Shown here: one piece after another, positions 1 to 10,665 of the stretch
How the letters are laid out: every line of letters starts with the position of its first letter
Numbering within the stretch: position 1 is the first letter of the stretch
Source of the DNA: CAWJLS01 sp963843755
GTDB lineage: Bacteria > Acidobacteriota > Thermoanaerobaculia > Multivoradales > DATKCC01
Length of the DNA: 64,000 nucleotides
Direction: 5' to 3'
NCBI GenBank assembly: GCA_963843755.1
Contig: CAWJLS010000004.1
Location: 186,001-250,000, forward strand
The notes under the pieces: model-generated
What the model saw: the letters and a program-made list of their open reading frames with translations, nothing else
The model's database searches: none
What the model was told of the DNA's origin: nothing
Made by a program: the position numbers and the translations under genes

Positions 1-1950
1 GCCTACGTCGAAGCCGGCGTCAAGGGCCTGCTCACCGGCGAGCTGTGGGCCTACTACGGCAACACCTGCGGCGACGCCGACGGCGACGGGCACAACGAGA
101 CGGTCAAAGCGCTGGCGGTCGATCTCGGCTGGGGCTACGACATCGTCTACGGCATCGGAGGCTTCTTCCTGTCGGATCGCACCTGGACCCACATGGGGCC
201 GCGCTATCCCCTCGGCTGGTACGACCTCCTCGGCCCGGGCGGATCGACGGCGCTCTCGCCGATGCTGCTCGGCCCGGACACGGTCACCCAGGGCACGGGC
301 GGGCACTACACGGTCAAGATGCGGCCCTGCTACCACTACCCGGACCAGGTGAACTTCACCATCACGCCGGGGACCTGGAACGGTGACAAGTTCATCCCCA
401 TGCCGAAGTCGAGCAACGCGAGCGAGAACAGCAGCCAGGTCTCGCGCGGCTTCAACTCGGTCGGTACTCCGACCTTGGTGGTGACCAACACCACGGACGG
501 CGACGGCCGCGACATCAACGTGTCGTACGCGCGCACCATCAGCGTCGTCCCCGCCTGCACCGACCACACCCCGCCGACGGTCTCGGTGACCTCGCCGGCC
601 TCCGGCCAGCGGATCTGGGGCAACGCGACCCTGGCCGCCGACGCGGCGGACAACACCGGCGTGACCCGGGTCGACTTCAAGATCAACGGCGCCACCCAGT
701 GCAGCGACACCACGGCGCCGTTCAGTTGCGCGGCCAACGTCGACGGCTACGCGACCGGTGAGTACACCGTCACGGCCGTCGCCCACGACACCTGCGACAA
801 CACCACGACCTCGGCGCCGGTCACCGCCCGCATCGTGAGCAACCCGGAGCTGTTCCTCGAGGAGCCGGCGGCGGGCCAGACGGTGTCCGGGAGCTCGGTG
901 CAGGTGCGTGGTTGGGCGACGGACCCGAACGGCATCGGCTCGGTGACCGTGACCATCGACGGCCAGACCACCCTGCCGGTGACCTACGGCACGCCGCGTG
1001 CGGACGTCTGCTCGGCGGTGCCGGTCGGCGACCCGAGCTGCCCGAACGTCGGCTTCGTCACGACCCTGGACTCGACCCTGTTCGGCCCCGGTGCCCACTC
1101 GATCGAGGTCGTCGCCCGGGATACGCAGAACAAGACGACCACCGTCGACCGGTCGTTCAACGTCGACAATCCGACGGTCGCCTGCACACCGGACGCGACG
1201 ACGCTCTGCCTGCGCAACAACCGCTTCAAGGTCCAGGCGCAGTACGTCAACGGCGGCGGCTTCGGCGCGGCGCGCGCGGTTCCCTACTCGGACCTGAGCG
1301 GGTTCTTCTGGTTCTTCGGCGCGACCAACATCGAGGCCGAGGTGAAGGTCATCGGGCCGGCGAACGGCTACTACTGGGTGTTCACCGGCGCCGCGACGGA
1401 CCGGGAGTTCACCCTGGCGGTGACCGACACCCAGACCGGCGCGGTGCAGACCTACGTCAAGCCGGCCGGGTCGTTCTGCGGCACGCCGGACAGCCAGGCC
1501 TTCCCGGACGGCGGGGCCTTCGCGTTCCCGGGTGGCGGCTCGGTGATGAGCTTCAGCGACCCGGCGACCTTCGACGAGGTGGGCAAGGTCAGCCTGATCG
1601 ACCCGAACCAGTCGCTGACCAACTGCACGCCCTCGTCGACGGCGGTCTGCCTCCAGGCCGATCGCTTCAAGGTCGAGGTGCTGCGCGGCGGCGTGCCCCA
1701 GGCGGGGAACGAGCTGACCTCCGAGACCGGGACCTTCTGGTTCTTCGGCTCGAGCAACCAGGAGGTGTTCGTCAAGGTGCTCGACGGCACCGGCTACAAC
1801 GGCCACTACTGGGTCTTCTACGGTGCGACGTCGAACGTCGACTACACCGTCCGGGTGACCGACACCGAGAGCGGCCAGGTGGTGACCTACGACAACCCGT
1901 CAGGGAACTACTGCGGCAACGGCGACATCGGCGCCTTCCCGGGATCTTGA
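1..1950 (+). CDS. Secreted multidomain protein with Ig-like domains and duplicated C-terminal WFF/YWVF module (5' partial)
   Basis: The reading frame is open from base 1, so the start and any signal peptide lie outside the window; about 649 codons are visible. The first ~190 residues contain an Asp-rich loop (GDADGDGHNE) like a calcium-binding turn and are otherwise unrecognised. Two Ig-like beta-sandwich segments follow, roughly bases 570-840 (beginning TPPTVSVTSP) and 850-1170. The C-terminus holds two copies of a ~105-residue module (about 1177-1500 and 1625-1947). Each copy runs LCL, RFKV, a FWFFG core, VKV, YYWVF or HYWVF, VTDT, then a Tyr/Pro/Gly end. A divergent third copy ends the metalloprotease at 31393-33213. 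The likely role is an extracellular, possibly substrate-binding or enzymatic protein; no catalytic site was identified. Coding status is certain, function is not. Confidence 0.85.
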   Translation, partial: AYVEAGVKGLLTGELWAYYGNTCGDADGDGHNETVKALAVDLGWGYDIVYGIGGFFLSDRTWTHMGPRYPLGWYDLLGPGGSTALSPMLLGPDTVTQGTGGHYTVKMRPCYHYPDQVNFTITPGTWNGDKFIPMPKSSNASENSSQVSRGFNSVGTPTLVVTNTTDGDGRDINVSYARTISVVPACTDHTPPTVSVTSPASGQRIWGNATLAADAADNTGVTRVDFKINGATQCSDTTAPFSCAANVDGYATGEYTVTAVAHDTCDNTTTSAPVTARIVSNPELFLEEPAAGQTVSGSSVQVRGWATDPNGIGSVTVTIDGQTTLPVTYGTPRADVCSAVPVGDPSCPNVGFVTTLDSTLFGPGAHSIEVVARDTQNKTTTVDRSFNVDNPTVACTPDATTLCLRNNRFKVQAQYVNGGGFGAARAVPYSDLSGFFWFFGATNIEAEVKVIGPANGYYWVFTGAATDREFTLAVTDTQTGAVQTYVKPAGSFCGTPDSQAFPDGGAFAFPGGGSVMSFSDPATFDEVGKVSLIDPNQSLTNCTPSSTAVCLQADRFKVEVLRGGVPQAGNELTSETGTFWFFGSSNQEVFVKVLDGTGYNGHYWVFYGATSNVDYTVRVTDTESGQVVTYDNPSGNYCGNGDIGAFPGS

Positions 1951-1994
1951 TGGGCCCTGACGACTCCTGACGGATCGTTTCGACCGATCCTCTC

Positions 1995-2031
1995 GGCGCG
2001 GCGGCCTGGCGGTCGCCGCGCCTTTCTTGTT
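1995..2031 (+). terminator. Rho-independent terminator after the first gene
   Basis: A 9-bp perfect stem (GGCGCGGCG at 1995-2003, CGCCGCGCC at 2014-2022) is followed at once by the T-rich run TTTCTTGTT. It lies 45 bases after the stop codon at 1950, a textbook intrinsic terminator layout. Confidence 0.75.
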
Positions 2032-2098
2032 CAGGACGCCTACGTCGTGGGCGGCCCGTGGTACAACGGCCGGAGGAACGACCCACAGGAGATCCGCC

Positions 2099-2701
2099 AT
2101 GCCTCGCCGCCCCCGCCGCTCTGCCCTGCTCCTCTCCCTCCTGCTCTCCGCCACCATCGCCGGTCTGTTTGCCGGGGGCGTGCGCTCCAGCCACGCGGCC
2201 CAGGCGGCGGCGCCGCCGGGAGCCGGGCAAGCTGTCGCTCCAAGTGGTCGTCCTGCCGCCGGCAGCATCGACCTGTCGCGTATCTGGTGGAACCGCCCGG
2301 ACTACGTGAAGGCCCTCGATCTCACCGCGACGCAGCGGGCGGCGATGGACCAGCTCATGACCGAGCAGCTCGCGTCGCGTCGCAGCCGCGCCCGGGACTA
2401 CGTCGAGCTCCGCCAGACCCTCGGCGACCAGCTCGCGGCCGGCGACTGGGACGCGGCGGAGGCGACGGCCGCCACCATCGGCGAGCGGGTCGGCGCCATC
2501 GCCCGGGGCGAGGGCGAGCTGGCCCTGGGGGTGACACGCCTGCTGGCGCCCGCCCAGCGCCAGAAGCTCGCCAGCGACTACCCCGCCCTCCTGCACCGCC
2601 CCTGGCTCCGCGGCGGCACCGCCGGTCGCCGATCGTTCGCCCGGCCCGACGGAGCCCGACAGCCCTCGGGGAAGGGCCCGGGAGGGGCAGAGGGGCGCTG
2701 A
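2099..2701 (+). CDS. Spy/CpxP-like periplasmic LTxxQ protein
   Basis: The product is a 200-residue exported protein. The start is ATG 2099 because AGGAGA lies just upstream and the next residues form a classic signal peptide (MPRRPRRSALLLSLLL, cleaved near SSHA-AQA). The mature part is mainly helical and carries the two signatures of the Spy/CpxP/zinc-resistance family: LTATQ near residue 78 and the related LLAPAQRQKL near residue 155. Family members are periplasmic chaperones or metal/envelope-stress proteins. An Ala/Gly/Pro linker precedes the helical part and a Gly/Arg-rich tail follows it. It stands alone on the plus strand, facing a minus-strand gene cluster. Family placement is reasonably secure, the specific substrate unknown. 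Confidence 0.75.
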   Translation: MPRRPRRSALLLSLLLSATIAGLFAGGVRSSHAAQAAAPPGAGQAVAPSGRPAAGSIDLSRIWWNRPDYVKALDLTATQRAAMDQLMTEQLASRRSRARDYVELRQTLGDQLAAGDWDAAEATAATIGERVGAIARGEGELALGVTRLLAPAQRQKLASDYPALLHRPWLRGGTAGRRSFARPDGARQPSGKGPGGAEGR

Positions 2702-2711
2702 TCGGGCCGGT

Positions 2712-3773
2712 TCAGGGAACGGTCTGCGGCCGCAGGCCGGCCACGCCGAGGCGCCAGGACAGGGTAGCGGACCAGTCCGGGGCGGCGTCGTCCAGTCCGG
2801 CGGTGACGCTCAGGCCGAAGGAGCGGGTGGCACGGAACAGGCGGCCCGCCCAGACCCCGACCTCGGCAGAGCTGCCGGCTCCGCCGACCACCTCGGTCGC
2901 GCCTTGGGTCAGGGCGGCAAAGGCCCAGCGGCCGCTGGCCAGGCGCCGGGAGAGGACGGCCCGCCAGGCGATCGGGTCGGAGAGCTCGTAGGCGTCCGGA
3001 TCGCCGAGGGCCCAGTAGCCGACCTCGACGTAGACGTCGGTCAGCAGGCCGGTGCGCCAGGCGAAGACGCCGGCGCCGGCGTCCCACTCCTCGGTCCCCA
3101 GGTCCGCGTCCGCGAGCGGGATCTTCACCGCGCCGAACAGCCCGAGGCGGGTGCCGGCACCGAGCACCCCCGGAAGGGCGACGTCCAGGCGGAGGACCGG
3201 GTCGCCGAGCCCGGTGCGGTTCGTGGACCGGCGCTTCGGAGTGCTCGGTTCGGTCGGGTCGCCCGCCGGGCTCGCGGCCTGCTCGACGGTCCGCCCGGCA
3301 GCCTGCCCGACAGCTTGGACGGAGGGCTGGGTGAGGACGTTGCCCCCACCGTTTCCTCCGCCGCTCCCGTCACCTCCGCCGTCGCCCGAGCCTCCGTCAC
3401 CGCCTCCGCTGTCGCCGTTCCCGTTCCCCCCGTCGCCCGTGCTTTCGTCGTTCCCGCTCCCCCCACCGTCGTCGTCGGACGCGGTGCCCGGGTCGCTGCT
3501 CGGCGGGCCCTGCGGGGTCACCCCGGGGCCGACCCGGATCAGCTCACCGACGCTCTGGCGCAGGAGCGGCACGGTCAGCGACAGGCTCCAGCGAGAGGTG
3601 CGCCAGGCGAGGGACGGGGCCAGGGTGGTGGCGTCGCCCGTGGGGTAGCCGGACTGTTCGAGAGTCCCCTCGAAGACGAGGACGCCGGCCAGGGCGACCG
3701 GGGCGCTCGAGAGGGCGAGGAGCAGCGTGAAGAGCGCTGCGAGACGGGGTTGCGAAGGTCGCAAAACACCCAT
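2712..3773 (-). CDS. Exported, probably outer-membrane barrel protein with Gly/Asp/Asn-rich insert
   Basis: This 353-residue protein begins at ATG 3773 with a signal peptide (residues 1-28, ending APVALA). The first ~75 mature residues and the last ~150 alternate hydrophobic and polar residues with many Trp/Tyr/Arg, as in outer-membrane barrels or MetA-pathway type transporters. Between them lies a ~70-residue low-complexity insert rich in Gly, Asp, Asn and Ser. It is the last gene of the minus-strand locus behind the FecR protein and the CHASE2 kinase. No Shine-Dalgarno is visible; TACACT lies nine bases before the start. The barrel call is inference from composition. Confidence 0.65.
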   Translation of the reverse strand: MGVLRPSQPRLAALFTLLLALSSAPVALAGVLVFEGTLEQSGYPTGDATTLAPSLAWRTSRWSLSLTVPLLRQSVGELIRVGPGVTPQGPPSSDPGTASDDDGGGSGNDESTGDGGNGNGDSGGGDGGSGDGGGDGSGGGNGGGNVLTQPSVQAVGQAAGRTVEQAASPAGDPTEPSTPKRRSTNRTGLGDPVLRLDVALPGVLGAGTRLGLFGAVKIPLADADLGTEEWDAGAGVFAWRTGLLTDVYVEVGYWALGDPDAYELSDPIAWRAVLSRRLASGRWAFAALTQGATEVVGGAGSSAEVGVWAGRLFRATRSFGLSVTAGLDDAAPDWSATLSWRLGVAGLRPQTVP

Positions 3774-3782
3774 GGTCACGAA

Positions 3783-3788
3783 AGTGTA
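3783..3788 (-). promoter_or_regulatory. Candidate -10 hexamer of a leaderless transcript
   Basis: TACACT on the minus strand lies nine bases before ATG 3773, and no Shine-Dalgarno occurs between them. The arrangement matches other starts in this window where a -10-like hexamer sits 6-10 bases upstream of the start codon. Confidence 0.35.
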
Positions 3789-3805
3789 CGCGTGCAGAGC
3801 GTCGG

Positions 3806-3898
3806 ACGCCCCGCCCAAAGCGGCGGGGCGTGAGAAAACCGATCGGGCCGGGCGGGAGGCGGAGGGGCGGGAAAGACCTCCCACCCGGCCACGATCGG
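3806..3898. terminator. Two consecutive hairpins in the gap between minus-strand genes
   Basis: The first hairpin has a perfect 9-bp stem (ACGCCCCGC 3806-3814 with GCGGGGCGT 3823-3831). The second is a ~21-bp imperfect inverted repeat (3839-3859 with 3877-3898, one bulge and one mismatch). They lie just downstream, on the minus strand, of the stop codon at 3919 and upstream of the promoter for the gene at 3773. They probably terminate or attenuate transcription; neither has a long U tract in the minus direction. Confidence 0.45.
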
Positions 3899-3918
3899 GG
3901 GGGCTCGTCCGTCAGGGC

Positions 3919-4971
3919 TCAGTTGCCCGAGCCGCCGGGGCCGGGCCCGTATCCGAAGCCGGGACCGAAGCCGCCGCCACCGCCGGTGACCGGGTAACCG
4001 GTCTCCGGGTCGCGGAGCTGGACGGTCAGGCCGGAGGCCGGATCGGTCACGGCCAGGGCCACCAGCACCTCCTCGTCGCCGGCGATCGTCCACGGGGCGT
4101 AGGTGATCTGGAGCGTCATGCCGGGCTCGATGAGGAAGCCTGCCGCGGCCAGCGGTGCGTACGGCGCGAGCAGGATCTCGATCTCCTCGCCGCCGAGGTC
4201 GAGGACGACCGACGGCCGGGGCTCATGGAAGCCCACCTCGAGCGACACGACGGTGCCGGTGACGGTCGTCACCAGGGTCATGTCCGGGCCGGTCCACTGG
4301 CACTGGCCACCGGAGGCGGTGCCGGGGCCCGGACCGTTGCCGGAGCCGGGATCGTCCTGCGGCCCGGGGCCGTTGCCGCCGTTGGAGCCGGAGCCCTGGT
4401 TCCCGCCCTGGTTTTGGTTGCCACCCTGGTTGGCGGAGCCGTTGCCGCCATTGCCGCTGCCGCCGTTGCCGTTACCACTGCCGTTCTGCTGAGCGGCCTG
4501 GGTCTGGGTCTGGTTCTGACTCTGGGCCTGCTGGCCTGCGCAGAACCCGCGGCCACCGCCTGTGCCGTTGCCCGCGATCCAGAGCGGGACGCCGGAGTCG
4601 TCGCGCAGGACGACGGAGGTGCCGTTGGTGGTGTTGTCGACCCAGAAGGCGACGGTCGCGGCCGCGCAGAGGTCGCAGGAGACTACCAGGGCCTCCACCG
4701 TGTCTCCGACCGCGGCCGCGAAGCCGGCGTCCTGGAGGAACCAGAGCGGCCCGAGGCCGATCTCGACGGAGCCGAGGGCGGGATCGTCCACGACCAGCAT
4801 CGGCATGCCGGAGCCGAGGGCCGCGGTGAAGGCGGTGACGTCGCCGGAGACGCTGAACGCCTCGCTGGGATCGAAGGCCGGTCCGGTGCCGTTCCTGGCA
4901 GCGGCCGGCAGGGCGATCAGGGTGAGGGCCGCGGCGAGTGCCAGGGCGCGTGGGAAGGTGATCGGTTTCAT
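3919..4971 (-). CDS. Exported protein with two copies of one domain around an Asn/Gly/Gln linker
   Basis: ATG 4971 is preceded by GAGGAGGT and followed by a signal peptide (about 24 residues, ending PAAA). The 350-residue product has an internal duplication. Residues ~38-145 and ~245-335 share the order VxGxV, a Val/Asp-Leu-Gly strand pair, an AGF segment, a long strand and an LRDxxxGxP end. Between the copies is a ~90-residue linker of Asn, Gly, Gln and Ser. The C-terminus is Gly/Phe/Pro-rich. I do not recognise the domain; an OB-like or DUF5666-like beta fold is a guess. It lies downstream of the FecR-domain gene and is probably part of the same extracytoplasmic sensing locus. Confidence 0.65.
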   Translation of the reverse strand: MKPITFPRALALAAALTLIALPAAARNGTGPAFDPSEAFSVSGDVTAFTAALGSGMPMLVVDDPALGSVEIGLGPLWFLQDAGFAAAVGDTVEALVVSCDLCAAATVAFWVDNTTNGTSVVLRDDSGVPLWIAGNGTGGGRGFCAGQQAQSQNQTQTQAAQQNGSGNGNGGSGNGGNGSANQGGNQNQGGNQGSGSNGGNGPGPQDDPGSGNGPGPGTASGGQCQWTGPDMTLVTTVTGTVVSLEVGFHEPRPSVVLDLGGEEIEILLAPYAPLAAAGFLIEPGMTLQITYAPWTIAGDEEVLVALAVTDPASGLTVQLRDPETGYPVTGGGGGFGPGFGYGPGPGGSGN

Positions 4972-5088
4972 GGGTGTACCTCCTCGGGTTTCGATGGCGT
5001 CGGCGCTGTTCGTCAGCGCCTGTGCCCGGGGAGATTGCACCGCCGGTGCCACCCGCAGCCGGTGTGCCGAAGTCTCCGGGAAGCCCTG

Positions 5089-6224
5089 TCAGGACGGGCC
5101 TTTTCGGGGTTTGGAGGAGGGGTGGGTCGAGGGGTGAGGAGAGGGCGCGGGTCGCTCCGACCCGGCCGCTGGGTCGGAGCGACCCGCGGGGGGAGCCGGC
5201 GCCGGGTCCGACGGTGGCGTCGCGGCCGGGCCCGCCGGAGGGCCACTCGCCGTGGGGCTGCCTGCCGGGCCGGGCGGCGGACCTTGCTGTGCTTGGATCT
5301 GTGCCTGGCCCTGCACCGTTTCGGCCCCCGCCGCTCCTGTGCCAGCGCCAGCTCCTGTGCCAGCGCCTGCTCCGAAGCCAGCGCCTGCACCGGTCGCCGA
5401 TCCAACACCCGTGGACCCCCCGGGTCCACTCCCTGCGCCGTGGCCCGGACCGCGCCCCGTGCCCTGTCCCCCATCCTGGCCAGCCGGCGCGCCCGGGCCG
5501 GCCCCCGGCGGAGCGCTCATGGCCGGCATGCCTCCCCGGTCCCAGCTCCGTGGGGTCAGGTTGTGATGGCGCGGCGGTGTCGGCGGGCGGTCGCGGCGCA
5601 GGTGGATCGCCTCGCCTGCGCGCACCAGGAGAGGGCCTGCCGGGGCGCCGGGGCCGGCGAAGGTAGGGGTGACCTCGACCACCCCCTCGAAGACCACCAG
5701 CGTCGTGGCGCCGGACCGGCCGACCGCGACGCCGTACTCGGTGCCGCGGACGGCGAGGATCGCCGCCGGCGTCTGGATCCGCCGGCCACTCTCCTCGCCG
5801 CCGACCAGCTCGCCGAGCTTGTCGAACAGGGCGCGCAGCCGCCCCCGCTCGAGCACCAGGAGGATCGACGGATCGTCCACGCCGAGGACGGCGTGGGTCC
5901 GGCTTTCGAGGTGGAACCGGGCCGCGGCGCGCGGCACCGCGAGGTCGGCCGACGACAGCCAGCCCGTGCGCACCTCGGCACCACCGACCAGCCGGTCGCC
6001 CGGCTCGAGCCGGGCGCTTCCCCCTGTCGGCGGGTGCAGCAGATGATGGAGGCGCCCGTCGACGGCGGTGACCTCGTAGACCACCGGGTCGGCGTCGGCG
6101 GCCGGGCCGAGCCCGCTCTGGGCGCTCGCCGGCATGGTCAGGGTCGAGCAGGTGAGCGCGAGCAGGGTCGCCAGGGCAAAGGCGGCCGGGCCGGGCCGGC
6201 GCGTGGTCGTGGTCGGGTACCGCG

Positions 6225-6228
<4 letters not shown>
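5089..6228 (-). CDS. FecR-domain exported protein
   Basis: The 379-residue product has a signal peptide (residues 1-36, ending ASAQ) and a FecR-like beta domain at roughly 50-215. That domain shows the family's typical elements: an EPGDRL start, the TPAAILAVRGTEY motif and a VVFEGVVEV strand pair. FecR domains act in the periplasm as sensors or anchors. The last ~160 residues are a Pro/Gly/Ala-rich low-complexity tail with Gly-Ala repeats. Its ATG overlaps the stop codon of the upstream response regulator by four bases, so the two are translationally coupled. This joins an extracytoplasmic sensor domain to a two-component system with CHASE2. Confidence 0.85.
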
Positions 6229-7654
<1,426 letters not shown>

Positions 7655-7658
<4 letters not shown>

Positions 7659-10126
7659 GATCGGTTCCCCTCCCTATCGGCCGGGTCGTAGGCCGGCAGC
7701 CGGACGGTGAACACGCTCCCCCGACCGGCCTCGCTCTCTACGGTGACGCAACCGCCGTGCCATGCGCAGATCTCCCGGACGAGCGCCAGGCCGAGCCCGG
7801 AGCCGCCGGCGCTTCCGGCTCCGCCTCCGCCGCCGAACCCGCCGGCATCTGCGCCGGTGCCGTCGTCGGAGCGGCTGGCGGCCGGCACCCGGTAGAACCG
7901 GTCGAACAGCCGGGGAAGCGCCTCTGCCGGGATGCCCGGACCGTCGTCGGCGACCGTCAGCGCCACGGTGCCGTCGGCCGCGCGGACGCCGAGGCGGATC
8001 GTGCCGCCCGGCGGGGTGTACTTGATGGCGTTGCCGGCGAGGTTGTCGATCACCCGGGCCAGCAGGGCCGGGTCGCCCGCGACCAGGCACGCTCTGCCGG
8101 TTTTGTCAGCTTCGCCGCCGGCCGGCCCGGTCGCCGCTCCGACCGCTTCCAGGGGCGCGTCCCGGTCCGGCTCCAGGCGGAGAGCGAGGTCGCGGGCCGC
8201 CGCCGCGCCCGCCAGCAGCTCGTGGCGCTCGCGCACCAGGGCCGCCACGTCCACGGGCGTCCGCTGGCCGGCCCAGCGGCCGCTGCCGATCCGTTCGAGG
8301 TCCAGGAAGGTGGTCACCATCTCGAGCAGCCGCTCGGACTCGCCGCGGATCAGGCCGGCGATGCGGGCGAGCTCCTCGTCGGAGAGCTGGTAGCGCTCGA
8401 GCATGCTGCCGAAGCTGGCGATCGACGACAGCGGCGTCTTGAGCTCGTGGGAGACCAGCCGCTGCATCTCGCGGCGCCGGTCCTCGAGCTCGTGCTCGGC
8501 GGTGACGTCGCGGAGCACGCCGAGGGCGCCGCCGTCGTCGAGCGGTCGGACCAGCACCTGGATCCGGCGCCCGTCGCGCTGGAGCAGGGCCTCGGTCTCC
8601 CTGGTGGGCGGGGCCCCGTTCGGAGCTGGGCCCTCGCGGGACGCGCCGTCCGGGTGCGCCTCGGCAGCCGCCATCAGCTCCTCCCGTCCGGGGACACTCC
8701 CGGTCGTCGCTGGACGGTCGTGCCGTCCGCCGTTCCAGAGGGTCGACGCGGCCGCGTTGGCCAGCACGACGCGTCCCGCCCGGTCCCAGCGGATCACGCC
8801 GTCCTCCAGGGAGTCGAGCAGGGCGCGGCGCAGGTCCCGGTCCCGGATCAGCCGGCCCTGGAGCTCGCGGGCGAGGGCCAGGCGACCCGTGGCGCCGCGC
8901 GGGGCGGACGGTGGCGCCGGCTCCCCAGACCTCGCGTCGGACCTCACGTCGGGAGAATCCGCAGCGACCAACCGTCGGAGCAGGCGCCCGGTCTCCCGCT
9001 GGGCCCGGGCCGACTCGGTCGCCTCACGCAGCAGAGCCGAGGCGCCGAAGGCGGCGGCCAGGGTGACCAGGGGGAGCTGGATCCCGGCCGTCCAGAGGGC
9101 GAGAACGCCGGCGCCGGCCAGGGCGAGGCCGGTCATCGCGAAGTGCAGCAGGCGAAGCCGCCCGGCGCGGGCGCGGGCGAGCTGGGCGAGGAGGGCGAGG
9201 GTGAGGCAGGCGGCGACGAGGGCCGCCGGGCCGAGGGGGCGGAGCAGGGCGTGGGCGCCCGGTGGGGCGAGGAGCGACGCGGCGGCGGAGGCGTGGATCA
9301 GCACCCCCGGCGTGGGGCCGCCGCCGGCCGGCACCAGGAATTGGTCGGTGGCCGCAGTGGCCGTGGTGCCGAGGAAGACCAGACGACCGTCCAGGACCGG
9401 CGGGAAGGCCGACGGATCCTCGCCGCTTTGGCCGAAAGGGCCGAGCAGGTCGAGGGCGCTGACGGTTGGTACCCGGCGCGGGGCGAGGCGGAAATCGGGA
9501 TGGAGCGCCGCGCCCGGGGTCACCGGGATCGCCGGCCGAATCAGGCGGGCGGCGGCCAGAGACAGGGCGGGCAAGGCGAGCCCGGCGCGCTGCTTCGTGG
9601 CGAGGATCGTGCGCACCACGCCGTCCGGCCCCACCTCGCCCTCGGCGTGGGCCGCCCGGTGGGCCCCACCGAAGGCTTCGAGCGGCAGAAGCCAGCCGCC
9701 GTCGGCGCGGAGCGCTGCGGCCAGCACGACCGGCCGGTCGTCGAGCGTCGCGGCGAGCGCCCGGTCTCCCTCCGGCATGGCGGCCAGGGCGTCGAGCCGC
9801 GCGGGCTCCTCCGTCCAGCCGGTGTCGGAGAGGACCAGGTCGATCGCCAGGGCGCGGGCGCCGTGGTCGAAGGCGCGCTCGACCAGGGCGGCGACCCGCC
9901 GGCGGTTCCAGGGCAGCGGCCCGAGGGTCTCGAACGAGCGGTCGTCGAGGACGATCGCCGCCACGGGGGCGGTCGCCGGGTCCGTCTCCGGCCGCATCCG
10001 GAGCAGCAGGTCGCCGACCGGTGGATCGAACGAGCCGAACACGCCGAACAGGGAGAGGACCGCGACCAGGCTCCCGCCGGCGACGGTCGAGAGCAGGGGG
10101 ACGAACGAGGCGACAAACCGGCCCAT
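7655..10126 (-). CDS. CHASE2-PAS sensor histidine kinase
   Basis: The product (823 residues) has an N-terminal membrane helix and a CHASE2 extracytoplasmic domain (about 30-310, with typical VAAIVLDDRSFE and FLGTTA-like segments). Three membrane helices follow at about 320-385, then a PAS segment, a HisKA domain with the H-box VSHELKTPLSS, and an HATPase domain with N-box NLAGNAIKY, DDGPGIP and GSGLGLAL. I chose ATG 10126 over the in-frame GTG at 10165. TATGAT (10136-10141) lies nine bases upstream of the ATG, as at other apparently leaderless starts here, and the first helix begins directly after it. CHASE2 senses unknown extracellular signals. The gene is coupled to the NtrC regulator by a four-base overlap. 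Confidence 0.92.
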
Positions 10127-10135
10127 GCTGACGCC

Positions 10136-10141
10136 ATCATA
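10136..10141 (-). promoter_or_regulatory. Candidate -10 hexamer (TATGAT) for the kinase operon
   Basis: TATGAT matches the -10 consensus at five of six positions and ends nine bases before ATG 10126, with no Shine-Dalgarno between. No good -35 is visible 17 bases upstream. If used, the transcript would be leaderless and would include the kinase, regulator and FecR genes. Confidence 0.4.
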
Positions 10142-10235
10142 CGCAGGCACGGAGCGGTCGGGCACACCCGCCGGAGTGGGGCTTGGGTCGCCCTGGAAGA
10201 GGGCCGATCAGCGCGCTCGGGCGGGGAGATCCTGC

Positions 10236-10607
10236 CTAGTGCACCCGCGCAGGCGCGTGCGGGCTCTCCTGCACGTCGTAACCGTGGACCAGGACGAAGA
10301 AGTAGGCCGTGTACCGGTCGCTCTCCGTCTCCGAGATCAGCTCGAACTGGAACTCCCCCTCCTGGTCGCCGGCCGCCCCCTGGACATAGGAGACCGACTC
10401 CGGCTCCAGGAACAGCTCGCCCGTTGGCCGCTTGCCGCGGAGCACCTGGACGAGCAGCGTGTCGCGGCTTTCGACGGCGAACACCCAGTGCAGGTCCTCG
10501 GCGTCGTAGAGGATCGTCTCCGGTGTGCCGGCGCGGACGATGCAGTCCGGGTGGCTGATCAACCAGTTCCAGAAGGTTTCGAAGGGGAGCGTGACCGGTT
10601 CGTCCAT
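10236..10607 (-). CDS. Small conserved-looking cytosolic protein of unknown function
   Basis: This 123-residue acidic protein has no signal peptide or membrane helix. Codon use and its isolated position between clear genes support it as real. Visible features are an N-terminal aromatic helix (FETFWNWL), then alternating beta-strand-like segments (HWVFAVES, TLLVQVLRG, EFQFELIS, YTAYFFVLVHG). These suggest a compact alpha/beta or beta-sheet domain. No catalytic motif is seen and I do not recognise the family. TAGGAT lies ten bases before the ATG with no Shine-Dalgarno, another apparently leaderless start. Confidence 0.7.
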   Translation of the reverse strand: MDEPVTLPFETFWNWLISHPDCIVRAGTPETILYDAEDLHWVFAVESRDTLLVQVLRGKRPTGELFLEPESVSYVQGAAGDQEGEFQFELISETESDRYTAYFFVLVHGYDVQESPHAPARVH

Positions 10608-10617
10608 AGGACCATCG

Positions 10618-10623
10618 ATCCTA
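10618..10623 (-). promoter_or_regulatory. Candidate -10 hexamer (TAGGAT)
   Basis: TAGGAT on the minus strand sits ten bases before ATG 10607. The same hexamer precedes the starts at 27052 and 58253 by six and eight bases. Confidence 0.35.
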
Positions 10624-10665
10624 CCCGAAGGCCGCAGGCGGGCGTTCCGGTCACGCTCCGGGAGG

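Noticed and set aside
7757..10558. A 933-codon plus-strand frame opposite the CHASE2 kinase
   Set aside because: It is a shadow of the histidine kinase, which has all catalytic boxes on the minus strand.
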